Positions 24,686 to 33,238 of a DNA stretch of 64,000 nt are shown one piece after another. The translations under genes were made by a program, and so were the position numbers. Position 1 is the stretch's first letter. Each line of letters opens with the position of its first letter. The notes below the pieces were generated by a model, which ran no database searches, was not told where the DNA came from, and worked only from the letters and a program-made list of their open reading frames with translations. Location: contig JAFQFD010000005.1 in the NCBI GenBank assembly GCA_017415715.1, positions 1-64,000 on the forward strand, given 5' to 3'. Origin of the DNA: Bacteroidales bacterium. Lineage in GTDB: Bacteria > Bacteroidota > Bacteroidia > Bacteroidales > UBA932.

Positions 24686-26875
24686 ATGAAACCCCTCACA
24701 CGCATAGCTACCGCCATCTTAGTCCTGATTGCGGCAATATCCTGCAGCACGACAAGAGTACTGCAGGACGGAGAGTACCGGCTTGCGAAAAACAAAGTGA
24801 CGGTCACAAACAGCAAGACTTTCAATGCCGGATCCCTTGATCCATACCTCAAGCAGAAGCCCAATTCATACTTTCTTTTAGGATGGAACCCTTTCCTGTA
24901 TGTCTACAACTGGCAGAACGGCAAAGGGAAGGGATGGGACAAGCTCGTGCAGAGACTTGGCGTAGAGCCTGTAGTCTATGACGCAGAAATGGTGGATGCA
25001 TCGATAGAGAACATAACCGACAGGCTGACATATCTCGGCTATTACGGCTCGACCGTAGACAGTCGGATCAATGTCAAGAAGAAGAGGGTATACGTCACCT
25101 ACGACATAACACTTGGCAAGAGGTTTCCTATCAGAGACATTGAGATCACTCTTCCCGAAGGAGGGACATTCAGCAAGGATTTCATGTCCGACACATCTGC
25201 CATGCTTGTAAAGACAGGCGATTATCTGTCCGAGGACATTCTTGAGAAAGAAACAGCCAGGTCAAGCGCAGCGCTCAAGAACATGGGATATTACAACTTC
25301 AGCAAGAACCACTTCTTCTTTGAAGCGGACACGCTCAGCTACCCGGACAGTGCCGTGCTCAAGATGACCATAAACGAATACACCCGAAACGAGGAGCCTT
25401 CGCAAGCCCGTCCGATAACGAAGTTCACATTCAACGATGTATCCATTTCATATCCTGAAAATCTTAAGATCAGGACAAAGGTTCTTGAAGAGCTGAATAC
25501 GATAAAGCCAGGTCAGACATACAGCACCGACAACGTAAACAACACATACTCAAGACTTTCCGCCCTAAGGCTGTTCAGCAGTGTAAACATCGGCATGACA
25601 CAGGTCGACACATCGCTGATAGACTGCAGGATCAACCTGTCGCAGTCAAAGCTGCAGGGATTCAAGGTAAATCTGGAGGCCTCATCCAACTCAACAGGAT
25701 TGTTCGGTGTGTCGCCTCAGCTGTCATATTACCACAAGAACATATTCCATGGGGGAGAATGGCTGAACCTGAGCTTCATGGGAAACTTCCAGTTCAAGTT
25801 CAATGACTCTGTAAGGTCGAACGAATTCGGAGTTTCGGCAGGACTCAGTTTCCCAAGATTCCTCCTGCTGCCTTACAAATACTTCAAAGGGGCGATACCT
25901 CGCACGGACATCAACCTGTCATACAACTATCAGAGCCGTCCGGAGTACACCAGGAACATAATTTCCACATCATACGGATATAATGGAAATGTCAAGAACA
26001 GACTCTTCTATCAGGTATATCCTGTCCAGATGAACATTGTCCGTCTGTTCGACATGGATGCCGAGTTCTATATGGATCTGGCAAACGATCCGTTCCTCAG
26101 GAACGCATACCAGAACCACTTTGACCTCGGATCCGGAGGAACGATATATTACACGACAAACCCGGAAAGCATCCCAAAGTCTACATTCTCATATGTAAGA
26201 TTCCAGATGGACATCGCAGGTAATCTCCTGAGTGCGTTCAAAGGCCTCATGGCTAAAGACGAAAATGGCGCTGGAATGATCTGGAACACACCTTACTCCC
26301 AGTTTGTTCGCGGCGAACTCACCCTCGGCAAGACATGGATCTGGGGCAAGAATTCAGGTCAGGCTCTCGCCACAAGGCTCGTGGCAGGAGCCGGATACGC
26401 TTACGGAAACTCCACGGCACTTCCGTTTGAAAAGCATTTCTACGCCGGTGGAGCAAGCAGTCTGAGAGGATGGCAGGCGAGAACTGTCGGTCCGGGTACT
26501 TCTCAGAGAGACACCACCTTCGTCATACCGAATCAGACCGGAGACATGAGACTGGAAGCCAATGTGGAATATAGGTTCAACATGTTCTGGAAGCTTGCAG
26601 GAGCGGTTTTCGCTGATGCCGGAAACGTATGGACACTCAAGAAGACAGACGTTGCAGCCAGCGAAGGTTCGCTCTTCAGGTGGAATACATTCGGTGAAAG
26701 CATTGCAGCAAACTGGGGAGTCGGCATACGTCTCAACCTGGACTTCCTTCTTCTGCGTATCGACCTTGGTCTCAAGGTGCATGATCCGGCTCGAGAACAG
26801 AAATGGGTCGGGCCCGGCGGATGGTTCCAGAGGGACGGATTCGCTCTGCATTTCGGAGTTGGATATCCTTTCTAG
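24686..26875 (+). CDS. tamL: Outer-membrane assembly lipoprotein TamL (BamA/TamA-like)
   Basis: This Omp85-family protein helps TamB insert outer-membrane components. The 729-residue protein has a lipoprotein signal ending AISC (Cys20), where classical TamA has a plain signal peptide; the lipidated form is the Bacteroidetes variant TamL. POTRA-like domains span about 30-300, and a C-terminal 16-strand barrel contains the conserved YAGGASSLRGW loop (near 589-600), matching the Omp85 RGY/RGW signature. The protein ends in Phe (GVGYPF) as expected for barrel recognition. No tamB is visible in the window. Confidence 0.9.
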   Translation: MKPLTRIATAILVLIAAISCSTTRVLQDGEYRLAKNKVTVTNSKTFNAGSLDPYLKQKPNSYFLLGWNPFLYVYNWQNGKGKGWDKLVQRLGVEPVVYDAEMVDASIENITDRLTYLGYYGSTVDSRINVKKKRVYVTYDITLGKRFPIRDIEITLPEGGTFSKDFMSDTSAMLVKTGDYLSEDILEKETARSSAALKNMGYYNFSKNHFFFEADTLSYPDSAVLKMTINEYTRNEEPSQARPITKFTFNDVSISYPENLKIRTKVLEELNTIKPGQTYSTDNVNNTYSRLSALRLFSSVNIGMTQVDTSLIDCRINLSQSKLQGFKVNLEASSNSTGLFGVSPQLSYYHKNIFHGGEWLNLSFMGNFQFKFNDSVRSNEFGVSAGLSFPRFLLLPYKYFKGAIPRTDINLSYNYQSRPEYTRNIISTSYGYNGNVKNRLFYQVYPVQMNIVRLFDMDAEFYMDLANDPFLRNAYQNHFDLGSGGTIYYTTNPESIPKSTFSYVRFQMDIAGNLLSAFKGLMAKDENGAGMIWNTPYSQFVRGELTLGKTWIWGKNSGQALATRLVAGAGYAYGNSTALPFEKHFYAGGASSLRGWQARTVGPGTSQRDTTFVIPNQTGDMRLEANVEYRFNMFWKLAGAVFADAGNVWTLKKTDVAASEGSLFRWNTFGESIAANWGVGIRLNLDFLLLRIDLGLKVHDPAREQKWVGPGGWFQRDGFALHFGVGYPF

Positions 26876-26877
26876 AA

Positions 26878-28194
26878 TTATTTCTTATTGTAATATTTTG
26901 GCCAGCATACCTCCAGACGTGCGCGAAGTACGTCTTCATGCTTGTTGTCTGCAGGCTCATAGAACTTATGCCCCTTCAATTCCTCCGGCATGAATTCAAG
27001 ATCAACGAAATGTCCCGGATATTCATGAGCATACTTATAGCCGTCTGCATATCCCAGCTCTTCCATGAGCTTGGTCGGTGCATTTCGCAGATAAAGCGGC
27101 ACAGATGCGGTCTGCGTCTGCTTAGCGACAGCAAGCGCCTCATTGATAGCCATATACGCAGAATTGCTCTTTGCTGACGAAGCAAGATAAATAGTGCACT
27201 CGGACAAAGGTATACGCGCCTCCGGCATTCCTATGGTATGAACGATCTGGAAAGTCGCATTGGCAAGGAGAAGGGCATTAGGATTGGCCAGACCTACATC
27301 TTCTGCCGCAAGAATGCAAAGCCTTCTTGCTATGAACAGAGGATCTTCGCCTCCGTCAAGCATCCTGGCTAGATAATAGACAGCAGCATTCGGGTCGGAC
27401 CCTCTGACACTCTTGATGAAAGCCGAGATTACATCATAATGCATCTCACCGCCTTTATCATAAATGGCTGTATTCTCCTGAAGACATGAAGTAACAAGTT
27501 TATTATCAATTACGATCTTCTTCTGTCCTGCACATGCACCGGTAACTATCTCTATGATATTCAACAGCTTCCTTGCATCTCCGGCACTGTATCTGAAGAG
27601 AGCGTCAGTCTCCTTGACCTCAATCTTCATATTGCGGAGCACCTCATCATCACGCAGAGCCCTGTCGAGCAATCCCTGAAGATCCTCCTTGCAGAGAGAC
27701 TTCAAGACGAATACCTGGCAGCGTGACAAAAGGGGAGTGATGACTTCAAAGGAAGGATTTTCTGTAGTTGCACCGATCAGAATGATTGTTCCGTCCTCTA
27801 CAGCGCCAAGAAGCGCATCCTGCTGTGACTTGCTGAAACGATGAATCTCATCTATGAAGAGAATCGGAGCAAGTCCCTGTGAGAAAATCGAATTTGACCT
27901 GGCCCTGTCAATGACTTCACGAACCTCCTTAACTCCGGCGCTCACTGCGGAAAGAGTGAAGAACTCTCGGCCGAGAGACTTTGCGACAATGCGGGAAAGG
28001 GTAGTCTTTCCGACCCCGGGAGGACCCCACAGAATGAATGAAGACAGGTTTCCAGTCTCCATCATATTCTTCAATATTCCACCTGGACCGATGAGATGAC
28101 GTTGGCCGACATAGCCATCAAGGTCATGCGGCCTCATCCTCTCCGGAAGAGGTGGAAGCATTCTGCTTCTTCCTATATTGTCGTCTCCTGTCAT
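26878..28194 (-). CDS. rarA: Replication-associated recombination protein A
   Basis: This AAA+ clamp-loader-like ATPase (MgsA/RarA) acts at stalled forks. The 438-residue protein has Walker A GPPGVGKT (57-64), Walker B ILFIDEIHRFSK, sensor 1 GATTENPSFEV and the C-terminal tetramerisation region including RGSDPNAAVYYLARML. It converges on tamL with two bases between the stops and no hairpin. It starts five bases after the GNAT-like gene, so the two form an operon. Confidence 0.95.
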   Translation of the reverse strand: MTGDDNIGRSRMLPPLPERMRPHDLDGYVGQRHLIGPGGILKNMMETGNLSSFILWGPPGVGKTTLSRIVAKSLGREFFTLSAVSAGVKEVREVIDRARSNSIFSQGLAPILFIDEIHRFSKSQQDALLGAVEDGTIILIGATTENPSFEVITPLLSRCQVFVLKSLCKEDLQGLLDRALRDDEVLRNMKIEVKETDALFRYSAGDARKLLNIIEIVTGACAGQKKIVIDNKLVTSCLQENTAIYDKGGEMHYDVISAFIKSVRGSDPNAAVYYLARMLDGGEDPLFIARRLCILAAEDVGLANPNALLLANATFQIVHTIGMPEARIPLSECTIYLASSAKSNSAYMAINEALAVAKQTQTASVPLYLRNAPTKLMEELGYADGYKYAHEYPGHFVDLEFMPEELKGHKFYEPADNKHEDVLRARLEVCWPKYYNKK

Positions 28195-28199
28195 TGTAT

Positions 28200-29330
28200 C
28201 TAAAGTTCCTTACCGAACACCCAGCGGCGCTTGTGAAGCTCCTTCTCGAAAGGATCCCACATGGCCTGCACCTTTATGTTGGTTTCAAGGTTTGCGTTTG
28301 TCTCCGCATACTTGAAGCCAAGCTTCTTGTAATTATCAAAAAGATCCACGAATACCAGAGAGTTAAGCCCCTTGTTCTGGTAGTCTGGACGTATGCCTAT
28401 GAGAAGGAGGTCCAGCGTGTCCGGCTTCTTCCAGTACATTGCCTTGAGCAGGTGCCACCATCCGAACGGAAAGATCTCTCCGTTGCACTTCTGAAGGGCC
28501 TCTGACAATGAAGGAATCGAGATTCCAGCCGCCACAAGCTCACCCTGTTCGTTCTCCACGAATGTCAGCATCTTTGTGTCTACGATACTGAGATACATGT
28601 CTACATACTGGTCGATCTGCTTTTCAGAAAGGAGCGAATATCCATAAAGGACGCAATATGTGTCATTGATGAGCTGGAACAGCTGATGACCGTACCTTTC
28701 CTTCCTTATCTGGCTGCGAGTCAGCTTACGGATCTTGAGATTATACCTCTTCTTGATGATCTCCGCATACTTCACATGCTTCTCGGGCATCTGCTCCGGA
28801 AGCGTGATCCTGTACTCGACCCATCCTGTCTCCTTATAGTATCCGTGCTTCTTCATATGCTCCGGATAATACGGATAGTTATAGATGAGAGCCATCGTGC
28901 TCAGCCTGTCGAATCCTTCAACAAGCATTCCCTCAGGGTCGAAATCTGTGAATCCGAGAGGGCCTACAATCTGTGTCATGCCACGCTCGCGTCCGAATGT
29001 CTCGACCGCATCAAGCAATGCGGCAGACACTTCAAGGTCATCAATGAAGTCGATCCATCCGAAACGTACCTGCTTGACGCCCCACGACTCATTGGCTTTG
29101 TGATTGATGATTGCAGCAACACGGCCGACAACTTCACCATCCTTATACGCAAGGAAACACTGCGCCTCGCTGAAATCGAAGGCGCCGTTTTTCTTTGGAT
29201 TCAATGTATTGAGATCGTCCATCGGCATTGAAGGGACATAGTATTTGTTTCCCTTATAGAGTCTGTTGCCGAATCTGACGAACGTGCTCATCTCCTTTCC
29301 TGTCGAAACAGGCTTGATCAGTATGGACAT
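28200..29330 (-). CDS. GNAT-like acetyltransferase-fold protein, function unknown
   Basis: This 376-residue protein has two GNAT-like halves. Visible features are FRFG-type N-terminal strands, CFLAYKDGEVVGRVAAI near 80-97, resembling the GNAT core strand, and YQNKGLNSLVFVDLF near 320-335, resembling the acetyl-CoA loop (R/Q-x-x-G-x-G/A). The family is widespread in Bacteroidetes as a hypothetical N-acetyltransferase; the substrate is unknown. It leads the operon with rarA, but a functional tie to replication is not shown. Confidence 0.75.
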   Translation of the reverse strand: MSILIKPVSTGKEMSTFVRFGNRLYKGNKYYVPSMPMDDLNTLNPKKNGAFDFSEAQCFLAYKDGEVVGRVAAIINHKANESWGVKQVRFGWIDFIDDLEVSAALLDAVETFGRERGMTQIVGPLGFTDFDPEGMLVEGFDRLSTMALIYNYPYYPEHMKKHGYYKETGWVEYRITLPEQMPEKHVKYAEIIKKRYNLKIRKLTRSQIRKERYGHQLFQLINDTYCVLYGYSLLSEKQIDQYVDMYLSIVDTKMLTFVENEQGELVAAGISIPSLSEALQKCNGEIFPFGWWHLLKAMYWKKPDTLDLLLIGIRPDYQNKGLNSLVFVDLFDNYKKLGFKYAETNANLETNIKVQAMWDPFEKELHKRRWVFGKEL

Positions 29331-29406
29331 AATTGGTATTTAAGTTTAGCTTTGGTTCAGTACATCTTGACAAAGATATGAATTATTCTCTAAATTCCCT
29401 TATTTT

Positions 29407-29449
29407 TACTAAATTCGCATTGTCTCTCAGGGCCAATGCGAATTTAGTA
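29407..29449. promoter_or_regulatory. 16-bp perfect inverted repeat in the leader of a barrel-like gene
   Basis: Arms 29407-29422 and 29434-29449 are exact reverse complements around an 11-base loop. The right arm ends three bases before the ATG at 29453. A TAAATTCG string, one base from the -7 consensus, occurs in each arm on opposite strands. It could be an operator or a translation-blocking mRNA hairpin. Confidence 0.5.
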
Positions 29450-29452
29450 GAA

Positions 29453-30004
29453 ATGAAACCATACAGAACCATATGCCTAGCCGTTTTCGTGTTTGTCTTT
29501 TGTGGTGTCTCGCATGCCCAGAGGAACACTTTCGGTACATCATGGGGGCTGAGCGAAATCGGCATTTCATATGGCCGCATCATCAAGGATAATACTTTCC
29601 TCCTTGCTGGCATTCATCTTGAAACAGGCGAAGCATTTGCCGGAAGGGCCAATATGCCCGGCGCCGCAGCGTCATTCACCTGGAATACGATATTTGCACG
29701 GAAAGAGTCTGGAAATGGAAACGAAATACGCTTTTTCGCCGGTCCTGGCGCAGCAGCAGGATATTGCAAGGACATTCGCATCAAAAAGACCGAACAAGGC
29801 CTCCTGGGCGCTTATTTCGGGCTGAAAGGCAGGCTTGGCCTGGAGATCATTTATGACAGAAATGTAAATATCTGCGTATGCGTGGCACCTGTTCTCGGCC
29901 TGCACCTGGCAAAGGACATGGGCGGGAATCTACTGGCCAGGTACTACAGATACGGACTCATGCAGACAATAATGCCGGAAATCGGCATAAGCTACAGATT
30001 CTGA
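29453..30004 (+). CDS. Small outer-membrane beta-barrel-like protein
   Basis: This 183-residue exported protein has a clear signal peptide ending CGVSHAQ (cleavage near 21), followed by alternating hydrophobic strands and glycines (TFGTSWGLSEIGISYGRII, FFAGPGAAAGYC). The C-terminus ends in an aromatic residue (ISYRF), typical of outer-membrane barrels. The ATG at 29453 is chosen because it directly precedes the signal peptide; an upstream in-frame start would read through the inverted repeat. It overlaps the next gene by one base, and the two encode similar proteins. No specific family is recognised. Confidence 0.7.
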   Translation: MKPYRTICLAVFVFVFCGVSHAQRNTFGTSWGLSEIGISYGRIIKDNTFLLAGIHLETGEAFAGRANMPGAAASFTWNTIFARKESGNGNEIRFFAGPGAAAGYCKDIRIKKTEQGLLGAYFGLKGRLGLEIIYDRNVNICVCVAPVLGLHLAKDMGGNLLARYYRYGLMQTIMPEIGISYRF

Positions 30005-30612
30005 TGAAGAAAACGCTGATCATATTCCTCATATTGCTATCTTTCAGCCACTTGACTGAAGGAAGAGGGTCGTATCCGCGTATTACTTTCGGTGCAGAAT
30101 GGAGTTATATCGCAACTTACTTTTCAGGATTTCACTACAATTACTTCAGACCGGACGGATACAGACTGAATGAGAAGGGGAGTATCATCGGACTTGACAG
30201 CAATGGGGAAGCGCTGCTGCATGCCGGATATAATTTCAATGAAAAATGGAACATGTCACTATACACGGGCCTGACAGGCATGACAAACATACATTCCGCC
30301 ATACCAGTATCATTGAGAGTGACAAGATTTTTCGGTGATGACCCACTGAAAGACAGAGTTTTTGCATTCATTGATGCAGGAAGCGGAATCGGCTTGAAGA
30401 AGCAGGTCCAGGAAATATTCTGCGGCAAGTTAGGTGGAGGATACAGGATATCGCTCAGCAGAAACACAAAGATTGATTTCCATCTGAGCGCAAGATGCTC
30501 GTATACGCATCCGCAGATATATTTCGAGCACGAGCCGATCAGCATGAGATGGACTAACAGGAACCAGGCTCTGCTTCTTTCCGTGTCCGCAGGAATTGGT
30601 TTAACATTTTGA
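30004..30612 (+). CDS. Small outer-membrane beta-barrel-like protein, partner of preceding gene
   Basis: This 202-residue protein has a signal peptide (MKKTLIIFLILLSFSHL, cleavage near 20-22) and strand-rich sequence with a C-terminal GIGLTF ending, as in porin-like barrels. The ATG overlaps the previous stop codon (TGATG), so expression is coupled. Shared features with the preceding protein (YITF-like strands, FFxG and GSGIGLKK turns) suggest tandem divergence. The function is unknown; a paired surface or assembly role is only a guess. Confidence 0.7.
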   Translation: MKKTLIIFLILLSFSHLTEGRGSYPRITFGAEWSYIATYFSGFHYNYFRPDGYRLNEKGSIIGLDSNGEALLHAGYNFNEKWNMSLYTGLTGMTNIHSAIPVSLRVTRFFGDDPLKDRVFAFIDAGSGIGLKKQVQEIFCGKLGGGYRISLSRNTKIDFHLSARCSYTHPQIYFEHEPISMRWTNRNQALLLSVSAGIGLTF

Positions 30613-30625
30613 TAATTACACACTT

Positions 30626-31237
30626 ATGGCAATCAGATTAACAGTAAAAGAGACTGACAAAGTCCTGTTTTGTGGAAGTAAATGGTGGGGCGATCCCGAC
30701 ATGCCGGAGGCTATGGAATATCCTATGACCGAGGATTATCCGTTGACATTCGTCTGCCAGATAAACTGTGAGGACATCGCGAAATTCGACCCTGAGGGAA
30801 AGCTTCCGCACGAAGGAATGTTGTATTTCTTTGCGGCACTGGACCAGTGGCTCGGATATGAGAGCCCGTTGGAAAACGGCATCGGAGAATGGCCAAAGGG
30901 ACATTTCGTGGTCAAATATGCGAAGGAAATCAATTTCGAGACATTCAGGTCATGCATAATGGTCGACGAAGACGACAATCCGATAACCGAGCCTGAACGT
31001 GAGATCGAATTTTCAGAATGCGCTGACGACGCTGACGGAATCAAGCTCCTGGGAGTTCCGTTCTACGAAGAAATCCGCATGGAATATCCGGACATGATCA
31101 ATCTGCTGCAGCTTGACGAAGATGACGAGCTGTGCATGAGATTCTATGACTGCGGCATGGTTAATCTGCTCATGAAGGAATCTGACCTCAAGTTCAAAAA
31201 CTGGAAGAAGACCAAAGCTTATCTCCATTCTCTGTAA
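30626..31237 (+). CDS. YwqG-like (DUF1963) protein
   Basis: This 203-residue soluble protein resembles the YwqG/DUF1963 family. The typical stretch PLTFVCQINCEDI (near 33-46) is followed by LPHEGMLYFFAAL and later LLQLDEDDELCMRFYDCG, matching the family pattern of acidic turns and a late glycine. Members are often read-out or immunity-like cytoplasmic proteins of unknown function. It lies 13 bases after the barrel-like pair and may share their transcript. Confidence 0.78.
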   Translation: MAIRLTVKETDKVLFCGSKWWGDPDMPEAMEYPMTEDYPLTFVCQINCEDIAKFDPEGKLPHEGMLYFFAALDQWLGYESPLENGIGEWPKGHFVVKYAKEINFETFRSCIMVDEDDNPITEPEREIEFSECADDADGIKLLGVPFYEEIRMEYPDMINLLQLDEDDELCMRFYDCGMVNLLMKESDLKFKNWKKTKAYLHSL

Positions 31238-31332
31238 AGGCACTTTTGTTACACAATGCACATTATGTTAACTTGGATATAAATAAAGGCTTTCACCGGC
31301 GACTACTCTGCGCCAAAATTTGATATTTTGAT

Positions 31333-31340
31333 TATATTTG
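31333..31340 (+). promoter_or_regulatory. Bacteroidetes -7 box, TATATTTG
   Basis: A TAnnTTTG match 21 bases before the ATG at 31362, with TTTG near 31319 as a possible -33 element. Confidence 0.5.
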
Positions 31341-31361
31341 CGCCGCACCAAAGAAATACGC

Positions 31362-31742
31362 ATGAAAAGACATCTTCTCATATATGCTTTCATCGCAGCG
31401 ATATTGTTTCTGCTGCCGGATTTTGGTGCGGCAAGCAAAAATTCCGGAGAATCTGACTTCTCATCAGGAATAATCTACGCAGAACAGACGACAACAACCG
31501 TATCTGCTTCAGGCAGTGACATCTATGTCCCAAGACCGACCAATTATTCCGCCCCTCTACGCAACTATTCACAGGCAAAAAGGGTTTCCAGCGATAATGT
31601 ACAGCCACTGGTGCTCATCATTGGAGGTAAACATACTTGCCTCAATAATTTCAGATCATATCTTTGCTGCTGCATAAGCTGCATATCAGGCACGCTCAGG
31701 CCAGAAAACTATTTCATCTGCCTGAGAAGACTCATAATCTAG
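31362..31742 (+). CDS. Hypothetical small exported protein
   Basis: This 126-residue protein is not recognised. A signal peptide or anchor covers about residues 1-25 (MKRHLLIYAFIAAILFLLPD). The middle is Ser/Thr-rich, and the tail after residue 92 changes character, becoming Cys-rich (CLNNF, YLCCCISCISG). The tail looks unlike the rest and may reflect a frameshift or a non-functional extension. A promoter box directly upstream and a hairpin downstream (31767-31792) support a transcribed unit. Confidence in the coding call is moderate. Confidence 0.45.
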   Translation: MKRHLLIYAFIAAILFLLPDFGAASKNSGESDFSSGIIYAEQTTTTVSASGSDIYVPRPTNYSAPLRNYSQAKRVSSDNVQPLVLIIGGKHTCLNNFRSYLCCCISCISGTLRPENYFICLRRLII

Positions 31743-31766
31743 CATATCCATAAAAGTCACAATTAT

Positions 31767-31792
31767 GTCCGTACTATGCCAATAGTGCGGAC
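31767..31792. terminator. Hairpin between two small hypothetical genes
   Basis: GTCCGTACTAT (31767-31777) pairs with ATAGTGCGGAC (31782-31792) with one G-U pair and a four-base loop. There is no clear U-run, so it may be a weak terminator or a leader structure of the next gene. Confidence 0.5.
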
Positions 31793-31834
31793 TACCCTAT
31801 TATTTAATTCATTAATTATCAATTACTTACTTTT

Positions 31835-32281
31835 ATGGAAAATAAATTTGTCAGAGTCCGTTCAATCAAGGACATCGTTATATGTACACTTCTTCTGGCC
31901 GCTGGCCTTCTTCTTGTCACACTTCCTGTATCCGAGGCGCTCAGCATCGCAGGTTTCTTCATTCTCTTTGCCGGACTGCTTTTGTGCGTCATGCTCAAGA
32001 CCGGATATAAAGATGTAGAAACCGGTGAAAGATTCTGCAAGACAGAGCGTTTCTTCGGAAATGAGATGCGTGAAGTCCTCAAAAAGTCCTTGGAATCCCC
32101 TGCCCGTATCTGCGTAGACAACGAGGACAAGGGCTCAAGCCTCAGACTTGATGTATATCACAGCCAGAGCTGCGGAAAGGTGTTCTGCCAGCTATATGAA
32201 TACATACCTTATAAATATGAGGCATGCTCGAAGATCTATGAGCACTCATATGACGAAGGAGCAAAACTTATAGAAAAATAA
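31835..32281 (+). CDS. Hypothetical membrane protein
   Basis: This 148-residue protein has two N-terminal transmembrane helices (about 13-29 and 33-50), a short loop, then a soluble cytoplasmic domain with no recognised family. It overlaps the Ca2+/Na+ antiporter gene by one base (TAATG), implying coupled translation and perhaps an accessory role to the antiporter. The pairing is visible; the role is inferred. Confidence 0.75.
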   Translation: MENKFVRVRSIKDIVICTLLLAAGLLLVTLPVSEALSIAGFFILFAGLLLCVMLKTGYKDVETGERFCKTERFFGNEMREVLKKSLESPARICVDNEDKGSSLRLDVYHSQSCGKVFCQLYEYIPYKYEACSKIYEHSYDEGAKLIEK

Positions 32282-33216
32282 TGGAATACTTAATCTTAAT
32301 CGTATCACTTGTCGGCATTGTGTTGGGAGCCGACTGGCTCGTAGGAGGATCCGTACAGATCGCAAGACGCTTCAAGGTATCCGATTTCGTTATCGGAGCC
32401 GCTATTGTCGGCGTAGGAACATCTGCGCCTGAGCTTATGGTCAGCCTCATGGGAGCCGTCCAGGGCAACTCGGATGTCGCTCTGGGAAATGTTGTCGGAT
32501 CGAACATCTTCAATGTCCTTGGCATCCTCGGAGCCACGGCAATATGCTTCCCCATCAAGATCGACAAGGCAAATCTGAAGTTCGACATACCCCTCTGCAT
32601 TTTCCTTTCAGTACTTCTTATGTTATTGGCATTCAATTTCTTTAACGGAAGTGTTACAGTAGTTGGAAGGATCGACGGACTGATACTGATCGGTATTTTC
32701 GCCTGGTATATGTGGAGATCGTTCAAAGGACAGAAGAAACAGGAAACGAAGCCAGAGGAGATCCAGACGCAGACAGGGTCAGTATGGATCGCCATACTCA
32801 AAGTTGTCGGAGGTCTTGCAGTCCTCGTGACAAGCTGCGACTTCTTTGTGGACAATGCAATAAAGATAGCCAGGTCATGGAATATGAGCGAAGCAGCCAT
32901 TTCCATCACTCTGATTGCCTGCGGCACTTCCCTTCCCGAGCTTGCTGCATCGATCACAGCAGCACTCAAGAAGAACACTGAAATGGCCTTGGGCAACATC
33001 ATCGGATCCAACATCTTCAACATCTCTCTCATTCTTGGCATATGCTCACAGGTATGTCCGCTTTCATCCGCAGGCATTACGGTCTTCGACTACTGCGTAA
33101 TGATTGCAGCTGCTGTGCTGACATTGTTCCTTGGCCTTGACGGAAAGATCAACAGATGGGAGGGACTCATTATGTTTACAGCCTTTGTCGGATACAGCAT
33201 ATATCTGCTCGGATAA
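32281..33216 (+). CDS. Calcium/sodium antiporter, CaCA/YrbG family
   Basis: This 311-residue inner-membrane cation exchanger has about ten helices in two inverted halves. The two alpha-repeats carry the family signature: GVGTSAPELMVSL (about 43-55) and ACGTSLPELAAS (near 218-229), each followed by GNVVGSNIFN / GNIIGSNIFN. It is coupled to the small membrane protein before it and lies 22 bases before an Na+/phosphate symporter gene. A paralogue occurs at 37953. Confidence 0.93.
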   Translation: MEYLILIVSLVGIVLGADWLVGGSVQIARRFKVSDFVIGAAIVGVGTSAPELMVSLMGAVQGNSDVALGNVVGSNIFNVLGILGATAICFPIKIDKANLKFDIPLCIFLSVLLMLLAFNFFNGSVTVVGRIDGLILIGIFAWYMWRSFKGQKKQETKPEEIQTQTGSVWIAILKVVGGLAVLVTSCDFFVDNAIKIARSWNMSEAAISITLIACGTSLPELAASITAALKKNTEMALGNIIGSNIFNISLILGICSQVCPLSSAGITVFDYCVMIAAAVLTLFLGLDGKINRWEGLIMFTAFVGYSIYLLG

Positions 33217-33238
33217 CGATTAACCTTAATAACATACT

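Noticed and set aside
26876..26877. Terminator between tamL and rarA
   Set aside because: Only two bases separate the stops, and no hairpin could be drawn.
29333..29452. N-terminal extension of the first barrel-like protein
   Set aside because: It would run through the inverted repeat and place 40 residues before a perfect signal peptide.
32268..33077. 269-codon minus-strand frame opposite the Ca2+/Na+ antiporter gene
   Set aside because: It is a by-product of hydrophobic codons on the other strand; no start or domain supports it.
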